The notes under the pieces were generated by a model. The model ran no database searches. It had not been told where the DNA came from and saw nothing but the letters and a program-made list of their open reading frames with translations. A DNA stretch of 64,000 bases from Archivesica marissinica (Eukaryota; Mollusca; Bivalvia; Venerida; Vesicomyidae): contig CM026387.1 of assembly GCA_014843695.1 (NCBI GenBank), positions 64,287,842 through 64,351,841 on the forward strand. The letters run 5' to 3'. The translations under genes and the position numbers were made by a program. This document shows positions 41,101-56,100 of this stretch, piece after piece. Within the stretch, counting starts at the first letter, position 1. Each line of letters starts with the position of its first letter.

Positions 41101-44100
41101 TGTGTAACCTTACAGTGGACTGTGTAACCCTAACAGTGGAATGTGTAACCTTACAGTGGACTGTGTAACCCTTACAGTGGCCTGTGTAACCCTTACAGTG
41201 GACTGTGTAACCCTTACAGTGGACTGTGTAACCGCACAGTGGACTGTGTAACCCATACAGTGGGCTATGAAACCCTTACTGGGCTGTGTAACCCTTACAG
41301 TGGGATGTGTAACTCTTACAGTGGGCTATGTAACCCTTACAGTGGACTATGTAACCCTTACAGTGCTCTGTGTAAACCTTACAGTGGATTGTGTAACCTT
41401 ACAGTGAACTGTGTAACCTTACAGTGGACTGTGTAACACTTACAGTGGACTGTGTAACCCATACAGTGTACTGTGTAACCTTACAGTGGACTGTGTAACC
41501 TTACAGTGGGCTATTTAACCCTTACAGTGGACTGTGTAACCCTTACAGTGGACTGTGTAACCCTTACAGTGGACTGTGTAACCCTTACAGTGGACTGTGT
41601 TACCTTACAGTGGACTGTGTAACCCTTACAGTTGGCTATGTAACCCTTACAGTGGACTGTGTAACCTTAAAGTGGGCTGTGTAACCTTACAGTAGACTGT
41701 ATAACCTTACAGTGGACTGTGTAACCTTACAGTGTGCTGTGTAACCTTACAGTGGGCTGTGTAACCTTACAGTGGGCTGTGTAACCCTTACAGTGACTGT
41801 GTAACCCTTACAGTGGACTGTGTAACTCTTACAGTGGGCTGTGTAACCCTTACAATGGACTGTGTAACCCTTACAGTAGACGTGTAACTGTTATAGTGGA
41901 CAGTGTTAACCCTTACAGTGGACGTGTAACTCTTACAGTGGACTGTGTAACCCTTACAGTGACTGTGTAACCTTACAGTGGGCTGTGTAACCCTTACAGT
42001 GGACTGTGTAACCCTTACAGTGGACTGTAACCCTTACAGTGGGCTTTGTAACCCTTACAGTGGCCTGTATAATCCTTACAGTGGGCTGTGTAACCCTTAC
42101 AGTGGGCTGTGTAACTCTTACAGTGGACTGTGTAACCCTTACAGTGGACTATGTAACCCTTACAGTGGGCTGTGTAACCCTTACAGTGGGCTATGTAACC
42201 CTTACAGTGGGCTATGTAACCCTTACAGTGGGCTGTTTAACCCTTACAGTGGACTGTGTAACCTTACAGTGGGCTGTGTAACCCTTACNNNNNNNNNNNN
42301 NNNNNNNNNNNNNNNNNNNNNNNNNNNNNNNNNNNNNNNNNNNNNNNNNNNNNNNNNNNNNNNNNNNNNNNNNNNNNNNNNNNNNNNNNNNNNNNNNNNN
42401 NNNNNNNNNNNNNNNNNNNNNNNNNNNNNNNNNNNNNNNNNNNNNNNNNNNNNNNNNNNNNNNNNNNNNNNNNNNNNNNNNNNNNNNNNNNNNNNNNNNN
42501 NNNNNNNNNNNNNNNNNNNNNNNNNNNNNNNNNNNNNNNNNNNNNNNNNNNNNNNNNNNNNNNNNNNNNNNNNNNNNNNNNNNNNNNNNNNNNNNNNNNN
42601 NNNNNNNNNNNNNNNNNNNNNNNNNNNNNNNNNNNNNNNNNNNNNNNNNNNNNNNNNNNNNNNNNNNNNNNNNNNNNNNNNNNNNNNNNNNNNNNNNNNN
42701 NNNNNNNNNNNNNNNNNNNNNNNNNNNNNNNNNNNNNNNNNNNNNNNNNNNNNNNNNNNNNNNNNNNNNNNNNNNNNNNNNNNNNNNNNNNNNNNNNNNN
42801 NNNNNNNNNNNNNNNNNNNNNNNNNNNNNNNNNNNNNNNNNNNNNNNNNNNNNNNNNNNNNNNNNNNNNNNNNNNNNNNNNNNNNNNNNNNNNNNNNNNN
42901 NNNNNNNNNNNNNNNNNNNNNNNNNNNNNNNNNNNNNNNNNNNNNNNNNNNNNNNNNNNNNNNNNNNNNNNNNNNNNNNNNNNNNNNNNNNNNNNNNNNN
43001 NNNNNNNNNNNNNNNNNNNNNNNNNNNNNNNNNNNNNNNNNNNNNNNNNNNNNNNNNNNNNNNNNNNNNNNNNNNNNNNNNNNNNNNNNNNNNNNNNNNN
43101 NNNNNNNNNNNNNNNNNNNNNNNNNNNNNNNNNNNNNNNNNNNNNNNNNNNNNNNNNNNNNNNNNNNNNNNNNNNNNNNNNNNNNNNNNNNNNNNNNNNN
43201 NNNNNNNNNNNNNNNNNNNNNNNNNNNNNNNNNNNNNNNNNNNNNNNNNNNNNNNNNNNNNNNNNNNNNNNNNNNNNNNNNNNNNNNNTGCACCTCACTA
43301 CAATGTGGTAAAAACAGTTGCACCTCACTACAATGTGGTAAAAACAGTTGCACCTCACTACAATGTGGTAAAAACAGTTGCACCTCACTACAATGTGGTT
43401 AGTATCTGTATTATGTAATCATCTTTGCAGATCCATGTGTTCCTACAGATTGAGCAAGAATTGTCAACGGAGACGGAGGAATTTATGTAAGCAATCACAG
43501 TCTACTCTATATAATTCCTATTTAATTATACAATTATAACCAAGTAAATTAGATGCACACATGTTTGCATTATAGAATTATGACCAAGTATATTAGATTC
43601 ACACATGTTTGCATTATAGAATTATGACCACGTAAATTAGATTCACACATGTTTGCATTATAGAATTATGACCAAGTATATTAGATTCACACATGTTTTG
43701 CATTATAGAATTATGACCAAGTATATTAGATTCACACATGTTTGCATTATAGAATTATGACCAAGTATATTAGATTCACACATGTTTGCATTATAGAATT
43801 ATGACCAAGTATATTAGATTCACACATGTTTGTATTATAGAATTATAACCAAGTATATTAGATTCACACATGTTTGTATTATAGAACTATAACCAAGTAT
43901 ATTAGATTCACACATGTTTGCATTATAGAACTATAACCAAGTATATTAGATTCACACATGTTTGTATTATAGAATTATGACCAAGTATATTAGATTCACA
44001 CATGTTTGTATTATAGAATTATAACCAAGTATATTAGATTCACACATGTTTGCATTATAGAATTATGACCAAGTATATTAGATTCACACATGTTTGCATT

Positions 44101-47100
44101 ATAGAATTATAACCAAGTATATTAGATTCACACATGTTTGCATTATAGAACTATAACCAAGTAAATTAGATTCACACATGTTTGCATTATAGAACTATAA
44201 CCAAGTAAATTAGATTCACACATGTTTGTATTATAGAATTATAACCAAGTAAATTAGATTCACACATGTTTGCATTATAGAATTATGACCAAGTATATTA
44301 GATTCACACATGTTTGCATTATAGAATTATGACCAAGTATATTAGATTCACACATGTTTGCATTATAGAACTATAACCAAGTAAATTAGATTCACACATG
44401 TTTGCATTATAGAATTATGACCAAGTATATTAGATTCACACATGTTTGTATTATAGAATTATAACCAAGTATATTAGATTCACACATGTTTGCATTATAG
44501 AATTATAACCAAGTATATTAGATGCACACATGTTTGCATCATCCCCCTAGACGATGTCACATCACCACCCGTGTTTCTCGATAACAAACTAATAGACGAT
44601 GCACAGGTCATTATAAGTTGTAACGCCTCGATGTTTCTAAAAGTAGATGTAATAACTGCTGGGCGATTCCAAAAATAGTTTGCCCGGCATCTAAGCGCAG
44701 TCAACAAACATGTCTACCGCCAGCGAGACAATTGTGCGCTTATTTTTTTATACATTGTTTGTTGTATGTAATATAATAATTATGGACTTTCAATTTGGTC
44801 AATATTTTGTTTCTATTTACATGCAGGGTGATATTGACCTCAGACTTACGCAGGGTGATATTGACCTCAGACTTACACAGGGTGATATTGACCTCAGACT
44901 TACGTTGGGTGATATTGACCTCAGACTTACGCAGAGTGATATTGACCTCAGACTTACGCAGGGTGATATTGACCTCAGACTTATGCAGGGTGATATTGAC
45001 CTCAGACTTACGTTGGGTGATATTGACCTCAGACTTACGTTGGGTGATATTGACCTCAGACTTACGTTGGGTGATATTGACCTCAGACTTATGTTTGGTG
45101 ATATTGACCTCAGACTTACACAGGGTGATATTGACCTCAGACTTACACAGGGTGATATTGACCTCAGACTTACACAGGGTGATATTGACCTCAGACTTAC
45201 ACAGGGTGATATTGACCTCAGACTTACGTTGGGTGATATTGACCTCAGACTTACGTTGGGTGATATTGACCTCAGACTTACACATAGTGATATTGACCTC
45301 AGACTTACGTTGGGTGATATTGACCTCAGACTTACGTTGGGTGATATTGACCTCAGACTTACGCAGGGTGATATTGACCTCAGACTTACACAGGGTGATA
45401 TTGACCTCAGACTTACACAGGGTGATATTGACCTCAGACTTACACAGGGTGATATTGACCTCAGACTTGGTCAGTATCACCCTGCTGGATCCATAGAACA
45501 ATGTATTGACCTCAGACTTGGTCAGTATCACCCTGCTGGATCCATAGAACAACGTATTGACCTCAGACTTGGTCAGTATCACCCTGCTGGATCCATAGAA
45601 CAACGTATTGACCTCAGACTTGGTCAGTATCACCCTGCTGGATCCATAGAACAATGTATTGACCTCAGACTTGGTCAGTATCACCCTGCTGGATCCATAG
45701 AACAACGTATTGACCTCAGACTTGGTCAGTATCACCCTGCTGGATCCATAGAACAACGTATTGACCTCAGACTTGGTCAGTATCACCCTGCTGGATCCAT
45801 AGAACAATGTATTGACCTCAGACTTGGTCAGTATCACCCTGCTGGATCCATAGAACAACGTATTGACCTCAGACTTGGTCAGTATCACCCTGCTGGATCC
45901 ATAGAACAATGTATTGACCTCAGACTTGGTCAGTATCACCCTGCTGGATCCATAGAACAATGTATTGACCTCAGACTTGGTCAGTATCACCCTGCTGGAT
46001 CCATAGAACAACGTATTGACCTCATTGAAAGTTCATAATTATCTATTAATGCCCATTTAGTAGATATCGTTACAGAGAAATTTTGTACCATAAGAGATCA
46101 TGTACCGATTTTATCTACTGTAAAATAGAATAATTTTTGTACATACAGTCAAACCTGTGTTAATGGTAGCCTCTATTAAGCAGCCACCCTGTATTAAGCA
46201 GCCAGTTTCCAGATTCCCAATATGTTGTGTTTATTATACATTTGCCCTCTATTAAACATCCACCCTGTATTAAACATCCACCCTATATTAATCCCAATAT
46301 GTTGTTTTTATTATACATTTGCCCTCTATTAAACATCCAACCTGTATTAAGCAGCTAGTTTCCAGATTCCTAATATTTTGTTTTTATTGTACATTTGCCC
46401 TCTATTAAACATCCATCCTGTATTAAGCAGCCAGTTTCTGGATTCCCAATATTTTGTTATTATTATATGTTTGCCCTCTATTAAGCAGCCACATGTACTA
46501 AGCAGCCACTTTCTGTGATTCCCTTGGCTGGCTGCTTATGACAGGTTTGACTGTATACAGTTCACTCCCCTTACTGGCATTTTCCAATTTGTAAGACTAA
46601 GATATTCAATTCTGTTACCCGTATGCTGTTAGTCAGAATTTCTTAGCAGCACGACTTGTGTGTCTTAGTTGCCCAGTGTTGTTCTGATCTCGTAGGCCAC
46701 CATGAACGTTGTGACATAGCCAGGCAGTCCCAGACTGTGATGTCCTAGTTACGTCGTCAAGCAAGCTTGGTACCTAACGGTTAATCGATAATACAGTCAA
46801 ACCTGTGTTAGTGGTCACCTCTATTAAGCAGCCAACCTGCATTAAGCAGCCAGTTTTCAGATTCCCAATATGTTGCTTTACTATACATTTAACCTCTATT
46901 AAGCAGCCACCTGTGCTAAGCAGCCACTTTCTGCGAGTCCCTTTGCTGGCTGCTTAAGACAGGTTTGACTGTATAACATGTGTCTTGTTGTAGAAACATA
47001 TTACCATGTTATAATCACCCTAGATAGAACTGCCTATTACTCAACAACATATTTACGAGGCCCGTCTAGTTTGAGGCACCGATGTTTGACTGTACTTACA

Positions 47101-50100
47101 CAATATATTTACATATGTACCATTAACCCATTTGATTCTGGATACTGTTCAAACAGTATTTGCAAAGAACATAGAGCCAGATCAGCTGCCACGGAAAGTG
47201 TCGTCTGATCAAACTCTATGCTGTTTGCTATTCAGATTATCTTGCTAAGACACTTGGCTATGTAGCAAACAACATAGATCCTGATCAGCATGCAGCATCA
47301 CGCTGCGGCTGATCTGGATCAATGTTGATTGTAAAAGCCTTTAAATGTATCCAGAATGAAATGGGTTAATGGAATGAGAAAATGTCTGTAATTGACTTGA
47401 ATATCTATTTAAATGAATCTGAGTACACTGTACTTAACTATCTTCCAATTAACCCATTTCATTCTGGATACATTTAAAGGCTTTTGCAAACAACATAGAT
47501 CCAGATCAGCCACAGCGTAACGCTGCGTGCTGATCAGGATCTATGTTGTTTGCTACATAGCCAAGTGTCTTAGCAAGATCATCTGAATAGCAAACAACAT
47601 AGAGCCTGATCAGACGGCACGTTCTGTGGCAGCTGATCTAGCTCTATGTTCTTTGCAAATACTGTTAGAACGGTATCCAGAATCAAATGGGTTAAGCAAG
47701 TATCAACAGTTCTAGCATTAGTTAGATCGCTGTTGAGACCTCATTCCTCATGGAATCCATTGCCATGAGTGTGAGAGAGTAGAGGCAGTGCGGAATTTAA
47801 GTGTCCATGTCTAAGGGCAAAATGTAACAGCTACAGCTGTGCTCTAACTCCAGGACTCTCACACCTGAAGCGAACGCGCTACAACTGCGCTATCACGACT
47901 ATAGCGACTGGTCGTCCTGCTCTAACGTTGGAACATTGTATATAAATATGAAAATGTTGAATCTGTTACGGTAATCCCATTTGTTTGTTGGTTTAAACAT
48001 ATTTATTCATTCATAATGTACAGTACATATCTATTGTATACAGAATGAAAATGGATTTAATCGAAAGCATACGGTAGTTGAATGTAGCTTGTTATGTAAT
48101 CGTCTTTGAATTTCTTAACAGCCACGCTATGCCTGCAATCTCGAGGTATACAACCTATATAGATGCCTGTTGTACTACTTTACCTTCTTCGTTTATATCC
48201 CACTTTGTCGTATTTAACCTTTCACTGACCTTTTCGGCCATTTCATTATTTTGCTAATTTATGTTGCTTTTGAGTTGTTGAAATTTTGTTGTTGTACTGT
48301 GTCTTTATGTGTGTATAAAAGTGGGCGAGATAATGTCGTGTAGGGATAATTTAGTTTATAACATTTATTTTAGCTCGATTGCGAAACAAGTTCTTACAAC
48401 TTATATTAATCACTCACGAGACCTCATTCCTGAGGCAACGTGGAAATTAAATGCCTTGCCTAAGGGCACAATCGTGGGATAATTTAAATCAAGCACTAAG
48501 AACGTGCATATTAACTCTTTCAACCCCAAGTAACTGACATGGACTGGTCCATGATATTCTTAGACCAATAAATGAATCAGAAAATCACATTTGGACAAGT
48601 TCATTTATCAAAATGGGTAATTATGTCTAAAAATAGTCATATCACTGGCAAAAAGTGCAGATCCTGATGAGACGGCTCGTCACGAGCCGGCTCATCTGGA
48701 TCTACACTTTTTGTAAGCCTATTTAGAGGCCTGTGGGGTTGAAAGGGTTAATGCGGCACTCGAGAACCGGTCTTGGACTTAGATAACAATAGTCCTATAC
48801 ATATACACATTAATCCTTGTCAAATAATAATGTAATGAAGCACATTTAGACTGGTTTCATTAACAAACGGTGCAACCGTTATATTTTGAGATCCAAATTA
48901 TACTAAATTTAGGCATTTAATACACAGTCCATCAGGGCCCAAGGTTATAAAACTTTTCTCCAATCTCAAACTCAGACTCAAGCTTCTGATTGGTTCAGCT
49001 GAGTGTAAAACTCAGACTCAACCAATCAAGTTTCTTGAGCTTGAGTTTAAGATCTGAGAAAAAGATTTATAACCTCGGGCCAAAATACTTTGTCTTTTTT
49101 TGTCAAAATTTACCCGTTTGGAACTCAATGTTTAAGATGTGAGGGGTACTCATCGGGGTCAAGCCCCAACTACCGTGCCTATGTGTGGGTAGACCGTCAT
49201 AAACTTGAACACAAACTAAATTTGCATCCGTTTTGTCCAAACATAATTATATGCAAAGCTTGAGATATGATGTTACATTTTGTGTAAACAGGATCTGGTG
49301 CAAAAGGTGAGAAATATAAGTAAATTTTGTAAACCGTTATTCAGAGAATTATTTAACTTGCTTAAATTTGTTATTCAGAGAATTACCTTAACTTACCTAA
49401 ATTGGTTATTCAGAGAATTACCTTAACTTACCTAAATTGGTTATTCAGAGAATTACCTTAACTTACCTATATTTGTTATTCAGAGAATTACCTAACTTAC
49501 CTAAATTGGTTATTCAGAGAATTACCTTAACTTACCTAAATTGGTTATTCAGAGAATTACCGTAACTTACCTAAATTGGTTATTCAGAGAATTATTGGTT
49601 ATTCAGAGAATTACCTTAACTTACCTAACGGTATTCCGGAAGCTTAGAACAGCATTGTTATCCTCACTTTGTAGTACACAATTTATTGTTATTGTTGAGT
49701 TTGTGGTTTATGTTCAGTTTATTTATGGCTCAAGAATAGGACAATATAGCGGTTTCACTTTCATTTAGGTAGATACATGTATATAATTGAGTTCTTGATG
49801 GTACTAATTGGACGTTAAACCAAGGTCTCGTGTCGGTGCTTTACACCGTGCACGTAAAAGAACCAGAGGAGACTCTGGAATGGGTCCCTGTCTGTATCAT
49901 GCACTATCCTCCAAAATCTAAAATGACTAATCTCTTCAGGAGGCGTCTCATATGGGCAACCGGTAGCGACAATAAATAAACGTAAATCACAAACTAATTG
50001 AATATGTGTGTTTATATGTTTTCAGAAATGTTGATAATATTACGTAACTATGTGTTACTTCTTACACTTATAGAATGTATACTCATTTTAATATTTTTTG

Positions 50101-53100
50101 GTATTATTGTGTTTTTATAATTGGCCACTCATGATAATAATGCTTTCCATGTTCGTTTGTTCAAATCTAATTTGATCATACACCTAAACAAACGAATATT
50201 TGCCATAACGTTAACATTTATACGCACTAATATAACCATACTTACAGTACCTTTTCTAGACAGGAATACTTCCCGGCCTTGAATTACGCGATATATCAGT
50301 GTCTTACATCATAGACGCTTGTGGTCTGGACTAATGATTCCCAAGCATCCAGTGAGATGTGCTGGTCCCAAAATTGTTCGATCCCCCGTCTGACCCTAAT
50401 AAAATTAACAGTCTTTCAGATGGGACGTTAAACCGAGGTCTCGTGTCGGTGCTTTACACCGTGCACGTAAAAGAACCAGAGGAGACTCTGGAGTGGGTCT
50501 CTGTCTGTATCATTGCACTATCCTCCAAAATCTAAAATTACTAATCTCTTCAGGAGGCGTCGCTCATTTTACCGGTAACGATGATAAATAAACGTAAAAC
50601 ACACAGTCCCAGAATATTTCTTGTAATTATTTTTAGGGATATTTTGATATAGGGCTAACATAGGCTGAGACAGGGTTATAATCACTGCATATTGTCAAGC
50701 CTATTGTGTTTCAAGATATCTCTAAAACAAATAGGGATGGCAACGAATAACGATTTTGCTATTTGAATATTCGGTCGAGAAAGTATTATATTCGATAGAA
50801 TTTGATCAAAAACTCAAAATCACTCAAATCTCATAAAATGTGCCAAATTAACCTAATTTATTCTTGTATGCCCTTGCAAATAAGATAACGGCTCATTCAG
50901 TTATTTTTATCGGCCACTGTACATTCATGGGCGTTTTCACACATGAAGCTATTGTCACTTTATGAAACTGCTTTCCGTTGAAGGGTGTTTCTTTTTCAAA
51001 TGATTATTCAGATTTATATTGTACCCGAATATGTTAAATCCAACACAAAAATATACATTTCAAGAATATTTCGATATCACAATCGTTCATGTGATGCTGA
51101 TAATCTATTTGTCCGCACCATAAGCGTCTATGACTTGCACTGCCTGTGAGAATCTATTTGTCCGCACCACAAGCGTCTATGACTTGCACTGCCTGTGAGA
51201 ATCTATTTGTCCGGACCACAAGCGTCTATGACTTGCACTGCCTGTGAGAATCTATTTGTCCGGACCACAAGTGTCTATGACTTGCACTGCCTGTGAGAAT
51301 CTATTTGTCCGGACCACAAGCGTCTATGACTTGCACTGCCTGTGAGAATCTATTTGTCCGGACCACAAGCGTCTTTGACTTGCACTGCCTGAATGTTTCC
51401 TGTCTGTGCTTGCTGACTATGGCATGGTAAATGTTGTACTGTGGAAATAAATTGATTGTGTTTTAGCATTTCTCTTACCACAAGACTCTCAGTTCATTCA
51501 TAATAACCCTTTGCCCCCAAAAGAAGCAAGCTCCTCTCTACGCCATTACCGGTTCCACATACACTAACAAACAAAGAAACACCGATGATATCATACAGAA
51601 TAACATGGTGGATTTCGCCCATAAACATTTCCAGTAATTTTGTTTGTTTTGAATATGTTTATTTGTTTGTTGTCACATCACTACCGGTTGCCCATATGAG
51701 CAACGGGCAGTGTACCTAGCACCCTTCCTGGGCAGCCTCCAGCAGTTTACCAGTACTTGGTGCACCATCCTCTGTAAGAAACTGCCAATGTTTTCATATA
51801 AAGAGACAAGGTCTGAGCGGGACTCAAACTCGTGACCAACAGTAATGATAGGTTACAGTGTTATACATACAAGTAACCACTCAACCGCGGAGGCGCACTC
51901 AGTAATCTCTCAGGAGGTGGGCTGATCCCGACTCGGTAATCTCAGTAATCTCTCGGGAGGTGGGCTGATCCCGACTCGGTAATCTCAGTAATCTCTCGGG
52001 AGGTGGGCTGATCCCGACTCGGTAATCTCAGTAATCTCTCGGGAGGTGGGCTGATCCCGACTCAGTAATCTCATGGGAGGTGGGCTGATCCCGACTTGGT
52101 AATCTCAGTTATCTCATGGGAGGTGGGCTGATCCCGACTCGGTAATCTCAGTAATCTCATGGGAGGTGGGCTGATCCCGACTCGGTAATCTCAGTTATTA
52201 TCTCATGGGAGGTAGGCTGATCCTGACTCGGTAATCTCAGTAATCTCATGGGAGGTGGGCTGATCCCGACTCGGTAATCTCAGTAATCTCTCGGGAGGTG
52301 GGCTGATCCCGACTCGGTAATCTCAGTAATCTCAGTAATCTCATGGGAGGTGGGCTGATCCCGACTCGGTAATCTCAGTTATCTCAGTAATCTCTCGGGA
52401 GGTGGGCTGATCCCGACTCGGTAATCTCATGGGAGGTGGGCTGATCCCGACTCGGTAATCTCATGGAGTGGGCTGATCCCGACTCGGTAATCTCATGGGA
52501 GGTGGGCTGATCCCGACTCTAATCTCATGGGAGGTGGGCTGATCCCGACTCGGTAATCTCAGTATGCTCATGGGAGGTGGGCTGATCCCGACTCGGTAAT
52601 CTCAGTAATCTCATGGGAGGTGGGCTGATCCCGACTCGGTAATCTCAGTTATCTCATGGGAGGTGGGCTGATCCCGACTCGGTAATCTCATGGGAGATAG
52701 CTGATCCCGACTCGGTAATCTCATGGGAGGTGGGCTGATCCCGACTCGGTAATCAGAGTAATCTCATGGGAGGTGGGCTGATCCCGACTCGGTAATCTTA
52801 TGGGAGGTGGGCTGATCCCGACTCGGTAATCTCATGGGAGGTGGGCTGATCCCGACTCACAAATGTCACAATTTTCCCGGTACATCTTACACGTTTGTCA
52901 CAATTTTCCCAGTACATCTTACACGTTTGTCACAATTTTCCGGGTATGCATACATAAGTCATTTAATATTCCCGTTTACCACAGCATTTCAAATAATTGA
53001 AACCTCCAATGGGCGTCTAAATGCCGTATGCACACCGTTTTAAGTGTCGACACTGTTACATTTGATTAAATATCGAAATAGATATCGGTGAAACAAAATG

Positions 53101-56100
53101 TGTTATTCATACTAATTTTAAGCTTGTGGTTTCCAACCACTTCACTTTGAAGTACTAAGAGTATAGACCAATGCTAAAGTCCTACCCCTGTTCAAAACCT
53201 TTTTTACATGTGATATTAAAATTGCTAGCATACATGTGACACCCGCATACATGTGACACTCGCATGCACGTGGCACTCACATACACGTGACACTCACATA
53301 CACGCGACACTCGCATACACGTGACACTTGCATACACGTGACACTCACATACACGTGACACTCGCATGCACATGACACTCACATACACATGACACTCACA
53401 TACATGTGACACTCGCATGCATGTGGCACTCACATACACGTGACACTCACATACACGTGACACTCACATACACGTGACACTCACATACATGTGACACTCG
53501 CATGCACGTGGCACTCACATACACGTGACACTCACATACACGCGACACTCGCATACACGTGACACTCACATACACGTGACACTCACATACATGTTACACT
53601 CGCACACACGTGACACTCACACGTGACACTCGCATACACGCAACACTCGCATACACGTGACACTCACATACACGTGACACTCACATACATGTGCCACTCG
53701 CATGCACGTGACACTCACATACACGTGACACTCACATACACGCGACACTCACATACACGTGACACTCACATACACGTGACACTCACATACATGTGACACT
53801 CGCATGCACGTGACACTCACATACATGTGACACTCACATACACGCGACACTCGCATACACGTGACACTCACATACACGTGACACTCACATACATGTGACA
53901 CTCGCATGCATGTGACACTCGCATACATGTGACACTCGCATACACGTGGCACTCACATACACGTGACACTCACACACACATGACACTCGCATGCACGTGA
54001 CACTCACATACACATGACACTCGCATGCACATGACACTCGCATACACGTGACACTCACATACATGTGACACTCACATACACATGACACTCACATGCACAT
54101 GACATGAGCACACACATGTGACACTCACATGCACGTGACACTCACATGCCACTCACATACACATGACACTCACATACACTTGTCACTCAGATGCACATGA
54201 CATGAGCACACACATGTGACACTCACATGCACGTGACACTCACATGCCACTCACATACACATGACACTCACATACACGTGACACTCACATGCACGTGACA
54301 CTCGCATACAATATTACGTGGGCAAATAACGAACATATAATTTAAATCCAGACATTTGTCTGAGAAAAATGTTCCAATTGTTAGATTCCATTATATTTAA
54401 TAGTTCACAATTATTTATAGCATAAGAATTACATGGAATCAATGTCGGATACAGTGTGTGTATATATTCATTATATTTAACTCTTTGCATGCTGGGTAAA
54501 ATAAATGCTATAAATAGTTCAAAGAATTATAGCAGACGACACTTCATTAATGTCTTTTTCTTATTTGCAACTGAAAACTCTGGAAATATCTCATAGAATT
54601 ACAACTGAAAACTCTTGGAAATATCTCATAGAATTACAACTGAAAACTCTGGAAATATCTCATAGAATTTCAACTGAAAACTCTGGAAATATCTCATAGA
54701 ATTACAACTGAAAACTCTGGAAATATCTCATAGAATTACAACTGAAAACTCTGGAAATATCTCATAGAATTTCAACTGAAAACTCTGGAAATATCTCATA
54801 GAATTACAACTGAAAACTCTGGAAATATCTCATAGAATTTCAACTGAAAACTCTGGAAATATCTCATAGAATTACAACTGAAAACTCTGGAAATATCTCA
54901 TAGAATTACAACTGAAAACTCTGGAAATATCTCATAGAATTACAACTGAAAACTCTGGAAATATCTCATAGAATTACAACTGAAAACTCTGGAAATATCT
55001 CATAGAATTACAACTGAAAACTCTGGAAATATCTCATAGAATTTCAACTGAAAACTCTGGAAATATCTCATAGAATTACAACTGAAAACTCTGGAAATAT
55101 CTCATAGAATTTCAACTGAAAACTCTGGAAATATCTCATAGAATTTCAACTGAAAACTCTGGAAATATCTCATAGAATTTCAACTGAAAACTCTGGAAAT
55201 ATCTCATAGAATTTCAACTGAAAACTCTGGAAATATCTCATAGAATTACAACTGAAAACTCTGGAAATATCTCATAGAATTACAACTGAAAACTCTGGAA
55301 ATATCTCATTGAATTACAACTGAAAACTCTGGAAATATCTCATAGAATTTCAACTGAAAACTCTGGAAATATCTCATAGAATTACAACTGAAAACTCTGG
55401 AAATATCTCATAGAATTTCAACTGAAAACTCTGGAAATATCTCATAGAATTACAACTGAAAACTCTGGAAATATCTCATAGAATTACAACTGAAAACTCT
55501 GGAAATATCTCATTGAATTACAACTGAAAACTCTGGAAATATCTCATAGAATTACATTAGAATTGAAATACAAATAATATTACTATATATCAAATAATAT
55601 TTCACTCATGAACAACATAGAAAGCTTGGGAAACCGGACAGTGGATTGAGCAAACTAGCACATTTCTTTGAAAAGTCACAGACTAACTATATTACATCTT
55701 GTAAAATGCATTATGTACATGTTTTCAGCACTAACTACGCCACTTACATTCTGTTGTTCTTAATTTATTTTATGGGGAGGGCCAATCACTAATGTTGTTA
55801 GTATGTTATGGAGAGGACCAATCACTAATGTTGTTAGTATGTTATGGAGAGGACCAATCACTAATGTTGCTAGAACTTGTGGCCCAACCCATTTGCTAAA
55901 TTTGTATTTGTACAGCGAGTGTAGTGTGATTGTTATATACATGTATATAGAGCAATAAATTATTGTCAAATCAAAAAATGGAAAGCTATTATTATCATCC
56001 ATGACTAGAGCCACTGGGATAATAATGCTTTCAATGTTCAACCTGTGAAATATAATTTAAGTTTAAACTTTATTTATTTTACAACTTATATTAATCACTC

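Noticed and set aside
41978..43402. 474-codon + frame and two - frames across the gap
   Set aside because: Mostly translated N; both ends are tandem repeat.
43446..43448. Alternative acceptor for DOP1 exon 15 at the internal cag
   Set aside because: It would drop six conserved residues (IHVFLQ) that match the family; the upstream cag at 43428-43430 has the better pyrimidine tract.
43518..44545. Possible CRISPR-like array (and other regular arrays)
   Set aside because: Units are contiguous with no unique spacers, and the setting is an animal intron.
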